Assembly: GCF_963678635.1 (NCBI RefSeq)
Contig: NW_026971562.1
Span: 126,001 to 190,000, forward strand
Length of the DNA stretch: 64,000 nucleotides
Source of the DNA: Symsagittifera roscoffensis
Lineage: Eukaryota; Xenacoelomorpha; Acoela; Convolutidae
Direction: 5' to 3'
Shown: positions 1 to 10,975 of the stretch, piece by piece
Layout of the letters: every line of letters begins with the position of its first letter
How positions within the stretch are numbered: position 1 is the stretch's first letter
Translations under genes and position numbers: made by a program
Notes under the pieces: generated by a model
The model's input: the letters and a program-made list of their open reading frames with translations, nothing else
What the model was told of the DNA's origin: nothing
Database searches by the model: none

Positions 1-3000
1 TCATTTCCTTTATGTCCCAGACTTGATTGATATGTCCATTTCATTACGAGGTCAAACAGTGTCTGGGATATGAGCAGAGTTTTGTGTCTGTATGTTGCTA
101 GATTCCAGAGACAAGTCTTTAAACTTGTTAGAACTTTGACGGAACGATCAAAGAGAAGTAAAGAACAAAAGAAGAACAAAGGGAGCGTTCTTGTTCTACT
201 GAAAATCCATGCAGTTTTGAAGGGATGTTTATCATCTTTCATGAAATTTGAAAACTTTGATCCCACAAGAATCAAATCACGCTGCATTAACTCCAAGAGG
301 AAGCGTTAATTTGCATCTGTCATTTGATATTGGGATAATAATGTGAAAAAGATGAAATGGGTCATAAGATATTTATGTATTTCCCGTGGAGCGGAATAGT
401 TAACGTGTCAAAGATGAACCTTTTTTTGTACTTTCTCCCCAAACAATCTGAGATATTATAAATAAGATGAAATAATTTTTAAAAGCATTTTTTGAAAAAA
501 AAAACTGTGATTTGTTGGTTATCCCATACTTTGAATCGAAACTCAATTTCTAACGAAACTTGCTCTCTGAAACTTACCATCCAAAAAATTTTTCGAATTT
601 TCAAGATCAAAAACATTTTTTTTCGAGAGAAAAATGTATTTGCTTAAAAAGTGTTCAAAAGACTTTCTGAGACCTACTATCTGAAAATTGAATTCAAAAC
701 TTTTTAAATTTTTTATAACAATTTTAATGATATGTGGTACATGGGGTACTCACTCCCCCTCAGCCGGGGGAGGGGGAGTGAGTACCCCATGTACTAACAT
801 AGACTATAGAGTATCCGGTCCTCACCCTATGTATTAACAAAGGTAAAAGATTTCCTGGACTTCCCATTGTATTGAGATAGTGAATAGTTTTCCCAATGTA
901 TTAGGATAGCAGGTTTCAGATGGTAGGTTTTTTGGCCGCCCAAATTTCTCATGTGTTACGATAGCATATAGATTTCCCTTAAGAACTCATTAAGATAGTG
1001 AATAGGTTTCCTAATGTATTACAATGGTAAGATCTCAGATGGTAAGATGGTAATTTTCAAAAAAAATTTCAGCATCAGATTTTTTAGGGAGCTCGAGTAC
1101 GCCGATACTTGCGTTTCTTAGCTAACTTACACGATTTGTGATATGTATGGGCTTTCTTGTCCTAAGAATTTTCAGTACGGTAACTTTCAGCTGGTAAGTT
1201 TTGAAAAACAAAATTGACATTATTTTGAGTTTCACTTGCAAATACATTTTAATAATGAAAAAAAATTTTCTAAAAAAAATGAAGAAAAAATACTTTGGAT
1301 GGTAAAATTCAGAGGGTAGGTTTCAGAAATTTGTTTTTGAAAAACGTTCAAATTTTACTTGCAGAACTACTTTTATCTTGAAACTGCAATTCAGGGATGT
1401 CAGGGGAATCTTGACAGCTCCTCACGATTGATAGTTTTTATATCCCACTTATTTTTTTTATTCCGCAGGTTATCTGGAGAACGGATGACAGCTCCATTAT
1501 ACTCATGAATTTTATGTTTTAATTTATCGTCTTTCACACAATTATCCAACGATCATATGACAGATGCGTAATAGCAGCTCCCCACAGAGTTATTGAAGCG
1601 TATATTACTTTCTTGAGAGTAATTGTTGTCAATTGCTCTACCCTGGTAAACATTTATACTGAGAAAGATATAGTTTCATACTTTTTGGTGTCTGATTTTT
1701 TTGACGGAAGTTTTTTCAATCTTTCTCAGAGTAAACTACTAAGAAGACTATACAATTTGTTAGTAAATCGGTTTTTATACTTGACTTTTGCCCAAAAATT
1801 TTCAAAAAAGTTCAAGTGAGAAAGAATCGGTGCTATATAAAATGAAAAAATTGAGAATAAAAAAGGGTAATTTAAGGTTGAGCTCTTAGAGAAAAAAAGC
1901 ACATAACCTTCTGAAATAGAAATACGCAATGGAACCTAGTTCCTAACTTCTATAATATCTAAAAACTTCTAGAAGAACGCTTCTCGAAAAAATTGGTTCA
2001 AAAAACTTAATGTAGAAACTGTAACAATTGATTTTTTTGCGAGATAAATTCATCAAAATTCGATTGGTCTTCCTAATTTTCGAATTGAAGAAAAAAGAAG
2101 CTAACCACAACAAAATATTTATTTTATGTCTATTTGAAAGTTTTCATGTTAAACTTCATATAATCAACATCTGCGTCTGCAGCATTCAATTTTTTTCAGC
2201 AAGGTCCATTTTGTTTTATGTAAAAAGCTTTTTACATCAGTTTTTTTTTATTTTTTATCCAAAAAAATCTATTGTAGGTCTTGAAAGGAAATTTTTGCTT
2301 TGGTTTATGTATCATTCAAAAGGTGTCGGAGTTGATTTTAGAAGACTAGAATTATCCTCAATACATCTGAACTTTCATTTAAGATTACCTGATACATCAA
2401 ATGATAACAATTTTATCAATAAATTACACATAATTATAAAATCTTGCTTTTTCTGTTGGATTTTTCCTCAAGAGATAACTTATAAGCTAATTTTTGGTAA
2501 AATTATCTCAAAATTACCAACTAATTAACCTATTTTTTTATCTAATTTTAAAAAAGTTTCAGTTTCTGCTTCAGCTACTATCTTCCAACTTAATTGAATT
2601 TGAACAAAACTTTATTTGAAAATTGATTTTTAGATGGAAAAATTTATCATTTCTACGAACAAACAATAATCCGAAGCAGAATTATTACCATAAAGCCTTT
2701 TCGTAAATTTTTCAAAAGATTTTTTCAACCTGATAACTGTATGTTGCTGTTTCCTATTTCGACTCTGAATTTTGTTTTGAAGTAATTTTTTGGTTGAAAA
2801 TGTTGCAGTTATTAAGTCGAAGTTTTCAAAAAACTGCAAAAACATATATTTTTTTTATATTTTCTAGGTCAGGTGTCATTTTTTTATGAACCAGTAGAGA
2901 ACCATGAAGACGCGAAACATGATTCTTTTTTTGACAAGATGTGAGGAGTGTTTCACTTTTTTAAACAGAAATATAGAAGATTTAGAAAAAATTTTAAAAA

Positions 3001-3398
3001 TTTACGAAGAACGAAGTAAAGTCAAAAAACAATTATTTACAAAAAGTCAACCAAAGACCTAGCGAAGAGACGAAGAGTACTGGAGGTTCTATATAGAGCG
3101 CAGAGCAGATCGATGTTCTGTCGATGGTGTTTGTTGTGGTGGATTGTTTTGAGGCGTCATTTTTTCCTGAGAACCCTTCATCTTTAACTACTGCAATCGG
3201 GTTTTCGGCCGACTCCATCTCCTCCTCCCAAGGACAGAAAAAGATAGTCAACTGGTTGATCCACATAGTTAAAATTAGGAATCTCGGAGTATTTCATTCT
3301 CACATGCTCATCGACTTCCTCCATCAAATGGCTTGATCAAAAATATGTATCTGTGAAAGGTTTTTGCATCAAATGATGTTCGTTGAAACCCCTAGTCA
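1..3398. repeat. Direct-repeat unit L1 (AT-rich, mostly non-coding)
   Basis: Positions 1-2892 align collinearly with 3399-6542. Both begin with the same sequence (tcatttcctttatgtcccag) and share the GC-rich hairpin, the motif taccatctgaaa and long A/T tracts. L1 continues past 2892 into a decayed copy of the MEEV gene (3033 onward) that L2 lacks. ORFs in the unit are not conserved between the two copies: the 166-codon frame at 2028-2528 is broken by indels in L2. The unit is best read as mobile or duplicated repeat DNA. No gene is supported in 1-3032. Confidence 0.8.
737..794. repeat. Perfect GC-rich inverted repeat (25-bp stem)
   Basis: Arms 737-761 and 770-794 are exact reverse complements (25 bp) around an 8-base loop (agccgggg). 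It is a conspicuous GC-rich island in very AT-rich DNA and is identical in the second copy at 4133-4190. The DNA on its two sides carries related motifs in opposite orientation (aaacttaccatcc to the left, ggatggtaa-type to the right), so it may sit at the centre of a larger, diverged foldback. Confidence 0.9.
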
Positions 3399-3440
3399 TC
3401 ATTTCCTTTATGTCCCAGACTTGATTGATATGTCAATTTC
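3033..3440 (-). pseudogene. Decayed copy of the MEEV acidic-protein gene
   Basis: The minus strand keeps a recognisable MEEVDEHV stretch followed by YSEIPN and later ESAENPI and DEGFS, the landmarks of the intact 91-codon ORF at 63362-63637. A frameshift splits them, so only the second half lies in the 77-codon frame 3033-3266. An in-frame TGA at 3399-3401 precedes the MEEV part, at the same place as in every other copy. Upstream the KSGT motif is present, but the following two Trp codons are changed. It is a repeat-borne pseudogene of unknown function. Confidence 0.6.
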
Positions 3441-4132
3441 ATTACGAGGTCAAACAGTGACTGGGATATGAGCAGAGTTTTGTGTCTGTATGTTGCTAGA
3501 TTCCAGAGACAAGTCTTTAAACTTGTTAGAATTTTGACGGAACGATCAAAGAGAAGTAAAGAACAAAAGAAGAACAAAGGGAGCGTCCTTGTTCTACTGA
3601 AAATCCATGCAGTTTTGAAGGGATGTTTATCATCTTTTATGAAATTTGAAAACTTTGATCCCACAAGAATCAAATCACGCTGCATTAACTCCAAGAGGAA
3701 GCGTTAATTTGCATCTGTCATATGATCTTGGGATAATAATGTGAAAAAGATGAAATGGGTCATAAGATTTTTATGTATTTCCCGTGGAGCGGAATAGTTA
3801 ACGTGTCAAAGATGAACCTTTTTTGTCCTTTTTCCCCAAATAATCTGAGATATTATAAAAAAGATGAAATAATTTTTAAAAGCATTTTTTGAAAAAAAAA
3901 CTGTGATTTGTTGGTTATCCTATACTTTGAATCGAAACTCAATTTCTAACGAAACTTGCTCTCTGAAACTTACCATCCAAAAAAATTTTCGAATGTTCAA
4001 GATCAAAAACATTTTTTTTCGAGATAACAATGTATTTGCTTAAAAAGTGTTCAAAAGACTTTCTGAGACCTACTATCTGAAAATTGAATTCAAAACTTTT
4101 CAACTTTTTTATAACAATCTTAATGATATGTG

Positions 4133-4190
4133 GTACATGGGGTACTCACTCCCCCTCAGCCGGGGGAGGGGGAGTGAGTACCCCATGTAC
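4133..4190. repeat. Perfect GC-rich inverted repeat (second copy)
   Basis: Arms 4133-4157 and 4166-4190 repeat the 25-bp stem and 8-base loop seen at 737-794 without change, although the surrounding repeat sequence has diverged. Preservation of both arms may reflect recent duplication or local gene conversion. Confidence 0.9.
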
Positions 4191-5015
4191 TAACATATGC
4201 TATAGAGTATCCGGTCCTCACCCTATGTATTAACATAGGTAAAAGATTTCCTGGACTACCCATTGTATTGAGATAGTGAATAGTTTTCCCAATGTATTAG
4301 GATAGCAGGTTTCAGATGGTAAGTTTTTTGGCCGCCCAAATTTCTCATGTGTTACGATAGCATATAGATTTCCCTTAAGAACTCATTAAGATAGTGAATA
4401 GGTTTCCTAATGTATTACAATGGTAAGATCTCAGATGGTAAGATGGTAATTTTCAAAAAAAATTTCAGCATCAGATTTTTTAGGGAGCTCGAGTACGCCG
4501 ATACTTGCGTTTCTTAGCTAACTTACACGATTTGTGATATGTATGGGCTTTCTTGTCCTAAGAAACTTCAGTACGGTAATTTTCAGCTGGTAAGTTTTGA
4601 AAAAAAAATTGACATTATTTTGAGTTTCACTTGCAAATACATTTTAATAATGAAAAAAAATTTCTTGAAAAATTGAAGAAAAAGTACTTTGAATGGTAAG
4701 TTTCAGATGGTAGGTTTCAGAAAATGTTTTATGAAAAAAAAACATTCAAGTTTTACTTGCAGAACTATTTTTATCTTGAAACAGCATTTCAGGGATGTCA
4801 GGGGAATCTTGACAGCTCCTCCTGGTTGATTACTTTATATCCCACTTAATCTTTTATTCCACAGGTTATCTGGAGAACGGATGGCAGCTCCATTATCCTT
4901 ATGAATTTTATGACTTATTTTATCTTCTTTTACACAATTGTCCAACGATCATATAACAGATGCGTAATAGCAGTACCCCACATAGTTATTGAAGCCTATA
5001 TTTTTTTCTTGAGAG

Positions 5016-5286
5016 ATTAAAATTTTTAAAATTACAAATTTCAAAGTGAAATACATCCAATCAAAATAACTTGATCTTTTCATTGGATTTAAGATAAAAA
5101 TATGTAAAAGTTTAAAGTTTTTAAGTTTTGACCAATCACCCATTTTTATCCAGTTCTCATTTTTGACTTAACTTGTTTGTCATATCTCTTGCTACGATTC
5201 CTTTAAGTTCTCTTTTATCACTTTGACTTTAACCTTTAAAAACATATTAAAGCTTTTGAAACTTTCCAAAAAATATCAATCAAGTT
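5016..5286. other. 271-bp segment present in L2 but absent from L1
   Basis: L1 reads cttgagag then seven bases then tgtcaattgctcta (1612-1640). L2 has about 271 bp between the same flanks. The segment is AT-rich, has no ORF of note and shows no obvious terminal inverted repeats or clean target-site duplication. It is either a small insertion in L2 or a deletion in L1. Confidence 0.6.
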
Positions 5287-6542
5287 TGTCAATTGCTCTA
5301 CTCTGGTAAAAATTAATGCTGAGAAAGATATAGTTTCATACTTTTTTGGGTCTGATTTTTTGGAAGATTTTTTTATCTTTCTCAGAGTAAACTCCTAAGA
5401 AGACTACAGTTTGTTAGTAAATCGGTTTTTATACTTGACTTTTGCAAAAGTTTTTATAAAAAACTCAAGTGAGAAAGAATCGGTGCTACATAAAATGAAA
5501 AAATTTAATTTCAGGTTGAGCTCTTAGAAAAAAAAGAGCACATAACCTTCTGAAATAGAAATACGCAATGGAACCTAGTTCCTAACCTCTATATTATCTA
5601 AAAACTTCTTCTCAAAAAATTGGTTCAAAAAAGTTAACGTAGAAACGGTAACAATTGATTTTTTTGCGAGATAACTTTATCAAAATTCGATGGGTCTTCC
5701 TAATTTTCGAAATTGAAGAAAAATGAAGCTAACCACAACAAAATTTTTATTGTATGTCTATTTAAAAGTTTTCATGTTAAACTTCATCTTATCAACATCT
5801 GCGTCTGCAGCATTAAGTTTTTTAGTTATTTTCAGCAAGGTCCATATTGTTTTACGTAAAAATGTTTTAACATCAGTTTTTTTTTTAAATTTTTTTATCC
5901 AAAAAAACGTAAAGTAGGTCTTGAAAGGAAATTTTCGCTTTGGTTTATGTATTGTTCAAAAGTTGTCGGAGTTGAGTTTAGAAGACTAGAATTATCCTCA
6001 ATACATCTGAACTTTCGTTTAGGTTTACCTGATCCATCAAATGATAACAAACATATCAATAAATTACACATAAATGAAAAATCTTGAAGCTTTTTCTGTT
6101 GGATTTTTCCTCAAGATATAACTTATAAGCTAATTTTTGGTAAATTATCTCAAATTTACTAACTAATTAACCTATTTTTTTATCTAATTTTTAAAATGTT
6201 TCAGTGTCTGCTTCATCTACTATCTTCCAACTTAATTGAATTTGAACAAAACTTTACTTGAAAATTGAGTTTTAGATGGAAACATTTATCATTTCAACGA
6301 TCAAACAAGAATCCGAAGCAGAATTATTACCATAAACCCTTTTCTTAAAAATTTCAAAAGATTTTTTCAAGCTGATAACTGTATGTTGCTGTTTCCTATT
6401 TCGACTCTGAATTTTTGTGAAGTAATTTTTGGTTGAAAATGTTGTATATTATTAAGTTGAAGTTTTCAAAAAACAGCAAAAACATAAAATTTTTTATATT
6501 TTCTAAGTAAGTTGTCAATTTTTTATGAACCAGTAGAGAACC

Positions 6543-7721
6543 TTAAATCTAAATGAATCAAACTGATTATCTGCTTAAAATTGCACTACTCTATGAACAT
6601 TTTTACAAGCACTCAACAACTAAAAATAGTAAAAATAGTAACTAGGCAAATCTTTTTAGTTATACGGTGTTTTATAAATATCCAGTTTTTTACAAATATT
6701 CCAATCATAATCAAGCACTCATTATATGATGTTATTCACTTTCACGACAAAAATTTTGCGACAAAGTCTTCGCAAGCTTGCAATCAATTGAGTGTTTACT
6801 GTAGATTAATAGATTAAAGATTTTTGGATCGAATTCTATTGAAAGACTCACAACAATTTGAACTCGATTGTTAATGGTCTATCATCATTCAGAACTTTTG
6901 AGTAAAAACTAATGACAAATCAAAAATAGTGATGAAAAAACTGTATAATTTTACAAGATTTTTTCAAATTTATCGCAAGGGTTTAGACTTCTCAGATTCA
7001 GTAAAAATTATTGTTCAAACTAACTTCTCCTATGGTTTTTTTTAAATATATAAAAGTTACCTTCTTTTGAAGTGTGTTTCGAGACTGCTGAGCACATAAT
7101 TCAGCATTATGTTGACAAAAAGAACGCTTCTTCTTGATACGATTAGTGAGATGCTCGCTGCTAAATGAATAAAAGTTTCAATTGGAACACTTCGAAATGC
7201 CACATGCCTTTCGATGTCTTGACACATCTATATGTGTGTATTCTCTGCCACATTCAAGATATGCAACTCTTTCGTTTCTATTCAGTGATGGCATCTCAAT
7301 TAATAGACAAAGAACGAATGGGAGGTTTAGAGTTTCCCATTTTTTAGATAAAAAGAGTTGAATACCCTCAAAAAATTAATAAAAGTAAATAAAAAAGGGA
7401 AATTTAGTCAAATAATTTCAACGTGAAAAGAAAATCAGAATGGATAAAATCCTATTTATCCAAACTAAAAAAACATCAATTCCAACCATGGAACTTTAAA
7501 AAGTATTCAACAATCAGAATCGAGCAATCATTCACAGGTAATGTTAGAGGTAATGACCAATCAGAAGGAAGTATTCACCAATTTTAAATTTAGTTCACAT
7601 CACAACAAAACTTCCCAATTAAATTTTTTTTTTCAATTTTCCGACATAGCTAACCTATACAGTTGACATCAAAAAGAGTTTTCTTGTCTATTTTTTCTCG
7701 TTTTTCCGATACTCAACTCAA
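6543..7721. other. AT-rich gene-free spacer between repeat blocks
   Basis: This stretch lies between the end of L2 and the start of unit U1. It is AT-rich. The two short plus-strand frames (6581-6817 and 7165-7347) carry no recognisable motif and are not repeated elsewhere in the window. No gene or element boundary was recognised. Confidence 0.5.
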
Positions 7722-8081
7722 ATGTAGCTAAGCAAATAATGGCAAGCAAAAATGAAAACAACCAATGAAAGACAGAAAATCAAAAATTTATTGAAAACGT
7801 TTTCGCCTTTTATTGAAAATGTTTTTGATTTTGTTCAAATAAGACAAAATTTAGTTAAATTTATACAAAATAGTTTTTAATTACGTTTTTATGTAATTTC
7901 TTAGACAAATCATGGAAAATCAACTGATAATTGCTTAATGTCTTATTACAATTTTAGTTAAATTTTCTGTTTTTTATAACTTTTTTTTAGCTATCCTAGG
8001 TCTAATTGAACATTTCAGTGAGAAAAAGTGTTTAGAACCAATTATATTTTATTTAACAAAATTACAAAACATCACAAACCG

Positions 8082-8477
8082 TTACTGAGATTTACAATTC
8101 TCAACAAAGAGAAAGACTCCCAAAAATTGGGACAATTCGTTGAGTTCATTCCAAGTATAGTTGACATAGGCAACTTGTATCATTGCTTTATCCTCTCTTG
8201 CATTGAAAAGTCGAATCTGAATGTAGGGTGGCTTGTTCACACTGTACTTCTTGATCGTAACACAAACAAGCCTCCTATTGTAAGTTGCTATATCAAACAC
8301 TTTGTTGCAGTTGGCAAGCTCCTGATTCATAGTTGATTCTTTGTCAGAATAAGGTTCCATTACAGGAACGGGTTTAAGGTTTTCAGCAGTGTGACTAACA
8401 GTATTCCTGATTGCCGATAAGGTTTCTGCTTCTTTTTCACTAAGATAGACTTTTTGGGTTTTTTCAAATTGTCTCAA
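8082..8477 (-). CDS. Candidate PC4-like ssDNA-binding protein, 131 codons (U1 copy)
   Basis: This is the open copy of a minus-strand gene repeated in U2. The N-terminal half is polar (EKEAETLSAI near residues 14-23). The C-terminal half reads as beta-rich sequence (LVCVTIKKYSV, PYIQIRLF, MIQVAYVNYT) followed by a helix (WNELNELSQFLG). That order, including the Trp-centred helix start, resembles the PC4/p15 transcription-coactivator fold, which binds single-stranded DNA. Reading upstream of the first Met stays open for about 20 codons (FEVCFELLKNND), so the true start or exon boundary probably lies upstream. The gene ends in TAA at 8082. The fold assignment is inference from pattern only. Confidence 0.45.
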   Translation of the reverse strand: MRQFEKTQKVYLSEKEAETLSAIRNTVSHTAENLKPVPVMEPYSDKESTMNQELANCNKVFDIATYNRRLVCVTIKKYSVNKPPYIQIRLFNAREDKAMIQVAYVNYTWNELNELSQFLGVFLFVENCKSQ

Positions 8478-8840
8478 ATCATTATTTTTTAAAAGTTCAA
8501 AGCAGACTTCAAAATAAATTTACCCCTTTTAGGGTTTTTAGAACCAAACGAATTTCTTAATTCTTGTTTGGTTTTTGAGAATTCAATTTAATTGGAACTA
8601 GTGTCTTTTCTTGAGTACATTTTTGAAGAGCAAACTGTTCAAATGAAGAGAAATGAGAAAAATTATTTTGAGGTTAAATGAAAATGGAAGTAAATAATAT
8701 GACTCATCATGGTTTCCATTGATGGAAGTAGTACCAAATTTGGAATGATTTGTTTTGTATGAAATTTCCACATGTCAAAACCGCGTAGGCGTTTTTTCTG
8801 GTATATAAATCCAAAAATCTGACAAAAATCTTTCTTCCAG
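8478..8840. other. Gene-free spacer in U1
   Basis: This AT-rich spacer lies between the minus-strand PC4-like exon and the plus-strand exon at 8841. It ends in a pyrimidine-rich splice-acceptor-like tract (tctttcttccag) immediately before ATGGCTGC. Nothing else was recognised. Confidence 0.4.
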
Positions 8841-8999
8841 ATGGCTGCTGCTATGTGTCAAGCTCTTCCCATCTTTTATTCAGATAACTGTAAAAAACGC
8901 TATGTAATTCCGTTCCAGTGGTTTTTACAAAAAAACATAGTAACAAATGATTTTTGCCTCTTCGCCCACAGTTCTCTATGTTCTTTGGAAAATTGTTAG
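8841..8999 (+). CDS. Short exon-like ORF (52 codons), unknown
   Basis: The ORF starts at ATGGCTGCTGC immediately after a good acceptor (ttcttccag at 8832-8840), which suggests the first base belongs to a spliced exon. The product begins MAAAMCQALPIFYSDNCKK and ends at TAG 8997-8999. In U2 (12892 onward) the same start is kept, but the frame stops after about 25 codons because of an indel. No domain was recognised. It may be the 5' part of the membrane-protein gene just downstream, or a separate small gene. Confidence 0.3.
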   Translation: MAAAMCQALPIFYSDNCKKRYVIPFQWFLQKNIVTNDFCLFAHSSLCSLENC

Positions 9000-9052
9000 T
9001 TCTATTTAGTTTGGAATTCTGAAGATTTTAGACAAAAATATATATCAAGAAA

Positions 9053-9389
9053 ATGACTGTTTTTACTATTTGTTCAAACACAGATTCTATTCAAGTGTTT
9101 TTAAGTCCAGCTGAGAATTGTTCAATCAGCTTAGTCGAGCAGTTCAAAATAACTTACGATGCAAATGAGCCAAAAAAAGCCTAGTATTACACAGACACGA
9201 CTAATTTGAAAAAATATTCCATTAGACTATATTTATGCTCCAAAAAGAAACTGGCTTTCACGCTAACTCTTGGTTAAACGTTTTTGGACAGAATTCGAAA
9301 AGTTCAAGTCTCAAAATATGAATCTGATTTGTTCGAGATTATTGATTGCTTTTTTGATTGTAATAGTTCTGTGCATAGTGATTTTGTAA
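9053..9389 (+). pseudogene. Small single-pass membrane protein, broken (U1 copy)
   Basis: The first frame (9053-9184) begins MTVFTICSNTDSIQVFL and contains SISLVEQFKITYDAN, then stops at TAG. After a frameshift the reading continues with PSITQTRLI, NWLS and FWTEFEKF. It ends in a strongly hydrophobic segment (LLIAFLIVIVLCIVIL), a likely C-terminal transmembrane helix. Together with the U2 copy this describes a protein of about 110-115 residues with a soluble N-terminal domain and a tail anchor. The opening (short beta strand, then xSLVxF) loosely recalls structural proteins of Maverick-like elements. That resemblance is too weak to name a function. Confidence 0.45.
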
Positions 9390-9565
9390 TTTTTGAGTTA
9401 AAATAATCAGTTGTCTTCGAATATGCTCTCTACAATTTACACTGATCAATCTATAAAAACTAAGCTTTGGTTCAGGAACACCAAAATCAAATTTAAAAAA
9501 AAAACAATTTTCAAAACGATGAGAAACCTGAAAAAATGTGTAAAAAATCGAAAATTGAGTTTATT

Positions 9566-9968
9566 TTAGAGTTCTTTGTCACATTCATCTTTAAGTGTCA
9601 CATCCTGTCTTCTTCTAAACAGAGCTAAGGTACCCTGTTGAACGTTCAACTTTTCCTTCTTGTACTGTTTTTCAAGAATTGTTACAGTTTTTCGCCAATC
9701 AGGTAGGGAATTTCTTAAGGTACTGAAAAACTTCTTTGGATCTCTGTAATAGATGTCAAAGTTAACCACTTTTCGATAACAGTCGTTTGTAGTAATGTTC
9801 ACTTGAAAGCAAATCAGAATTAGTTCCGTATAATAGATCCACAATTTCATCTTCAAAATTTTCATTTGAATGATATGAAAACCCGTACTTTTTCTCTCGA
9901 AGTTGACTTAGACATAGCCAATTATTTTCTAAATCGTCTAACTCTTTTACTCTCGAAATATCTCCATT
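9566..9968 (-). pseudogene. DIYYRDPKKFF protein exon, frameshifted (U1 copy)
   Basis: Reading from an acceptor-like sequence (gatctttcag, exon from 9968), the minus strand encodes GDISRVKELDDLENNWLCL and onward to about codon 65, then shifts frame. The second part (9566-9865) contains NFDIYYRDPKKFFSTLR, DWRK, ILEKQYKKEKLNVQQ and LALFRR. The U2 copy (13584-13985) is open throughout and shows the intact exon. It is rich in Lys, Glu and Asp and has a helical C-terminal half. No family was recognised. Confidence 0.45.
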
Positions 9969-10975
9969 CTGAAAGATCTATGATAATTTGATCACTAGCC
10001 TGAGAAATTTTTTTTTAATTTTGAGATTCTTGATAGTTTCTGTACCAATTTCAAACGGGATGCAGTAACTCGCCCGTTATATTATGATTTGTTTTAAAGT
10101 TTGAGATAGATTTCCAATTCTTTTGAAAATCCTACTCATGTGGATACAATGAATTGAACTGTAGAAGGTTTTCAAATGAAAAAAAAATAATTTTATTTTC
10201 ACCGGTTGATTTTTTTTTTTCTCAAAAAATTATCTGAACTCAGTTAAAAACTTTTCAAAACTTGGTTGATTTGATTTGTTTATAACAGATTTAGTAGATT
10301 AAATTTTTTTTAATGATAAGCGTTTTCAAAAGCGAAGATTTTCCTTGAATTTCCTATTCACAACCTTGGCTGAGTATCTTTAATCAGATTCAAAGCACTA
10401 GCAAATCAACTAAAACTCACAAATTTTTTCATCATTCTCATCACTTTAGATATAGTTCTGGAATTCTGATCTGTTAAGATTTAGTGCATATTTGTAGGAG
10501 TTAGAAGATTCAGAAAATATCTAGAAGTTATTGTTACTGAGTTCTAATAAAATTCAGGAATTTAATCTGTAGATTCTAAACTTTGGAAGAATCTAGAAGA
10601 TAATGAATAATGACGTCAATTTCTCTGGTGAAAAAAATCTACAACTTTTACTGTTCTATGAAAACTAAAACATAATGAGGTCGTTTGCTCAGGTGGAATT
10701 TCTTCTTTATTGCATGAAAAAAATCAAAAGAAAACACCTCTGTGGAGAAGCATTTCTGACCCTCGGATTGACTTTTTATAGATAATTTTTCTTACGATAA
10801 TTGAATATTTGTTATAAGAATCTTGTCACAGTTAATTTTTTTCCAGCTTGAACAGTTTTATATTAGATGGTATTCCAATGGTTGTTCTTAAATTTACCCT
10901 GAGTTCCCATCATCTCTCTCATAAATCGAAAATGAAGAACTAAATTAAATATAAAGAATGAAATTACAAAATTTT
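9969..10975. other. Intronic or intergenic AT-rich DNA in U1
   Basis: No ORF is supported. The same sequence recurs at 13986-14994, and its right half recurs from 62981. The block ends just before the MEEV exon. Confidence 0.5.

Larger units (their letters stand above)
3399..6542. repeat. Direct-repeat unit L2
   Basis: This is the second copy of L1. It carries the same hairpin and the same order of AT-rich blocks, with scattered substitutions and indels. Relative to L1 it has about 270 extra bases at 5016-5286. Similarity to L1 ends near 6542, just after the shared text accagtagagaacc. L2 therefore lacks the MEEV pseudogene that follows in L1. No coding sequence is supported in it. Confidence 0.8.

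Noticed and set aside
70-309. 79-codon ORF repeated at 3468-3707
   Set aside because: Identity follows from the L1/L2 duplication, and an equally open frame exists on the opposite strand. The diverged relative at 60960-61140 does not keep it.
2028-2528. 166-codon ORF in L1
   Set aside because: Very AT-rich Phe/Ile/Lys composition. The same region in L2 (5660-6170) has several indels that break the frame, so there is no coding conservation.
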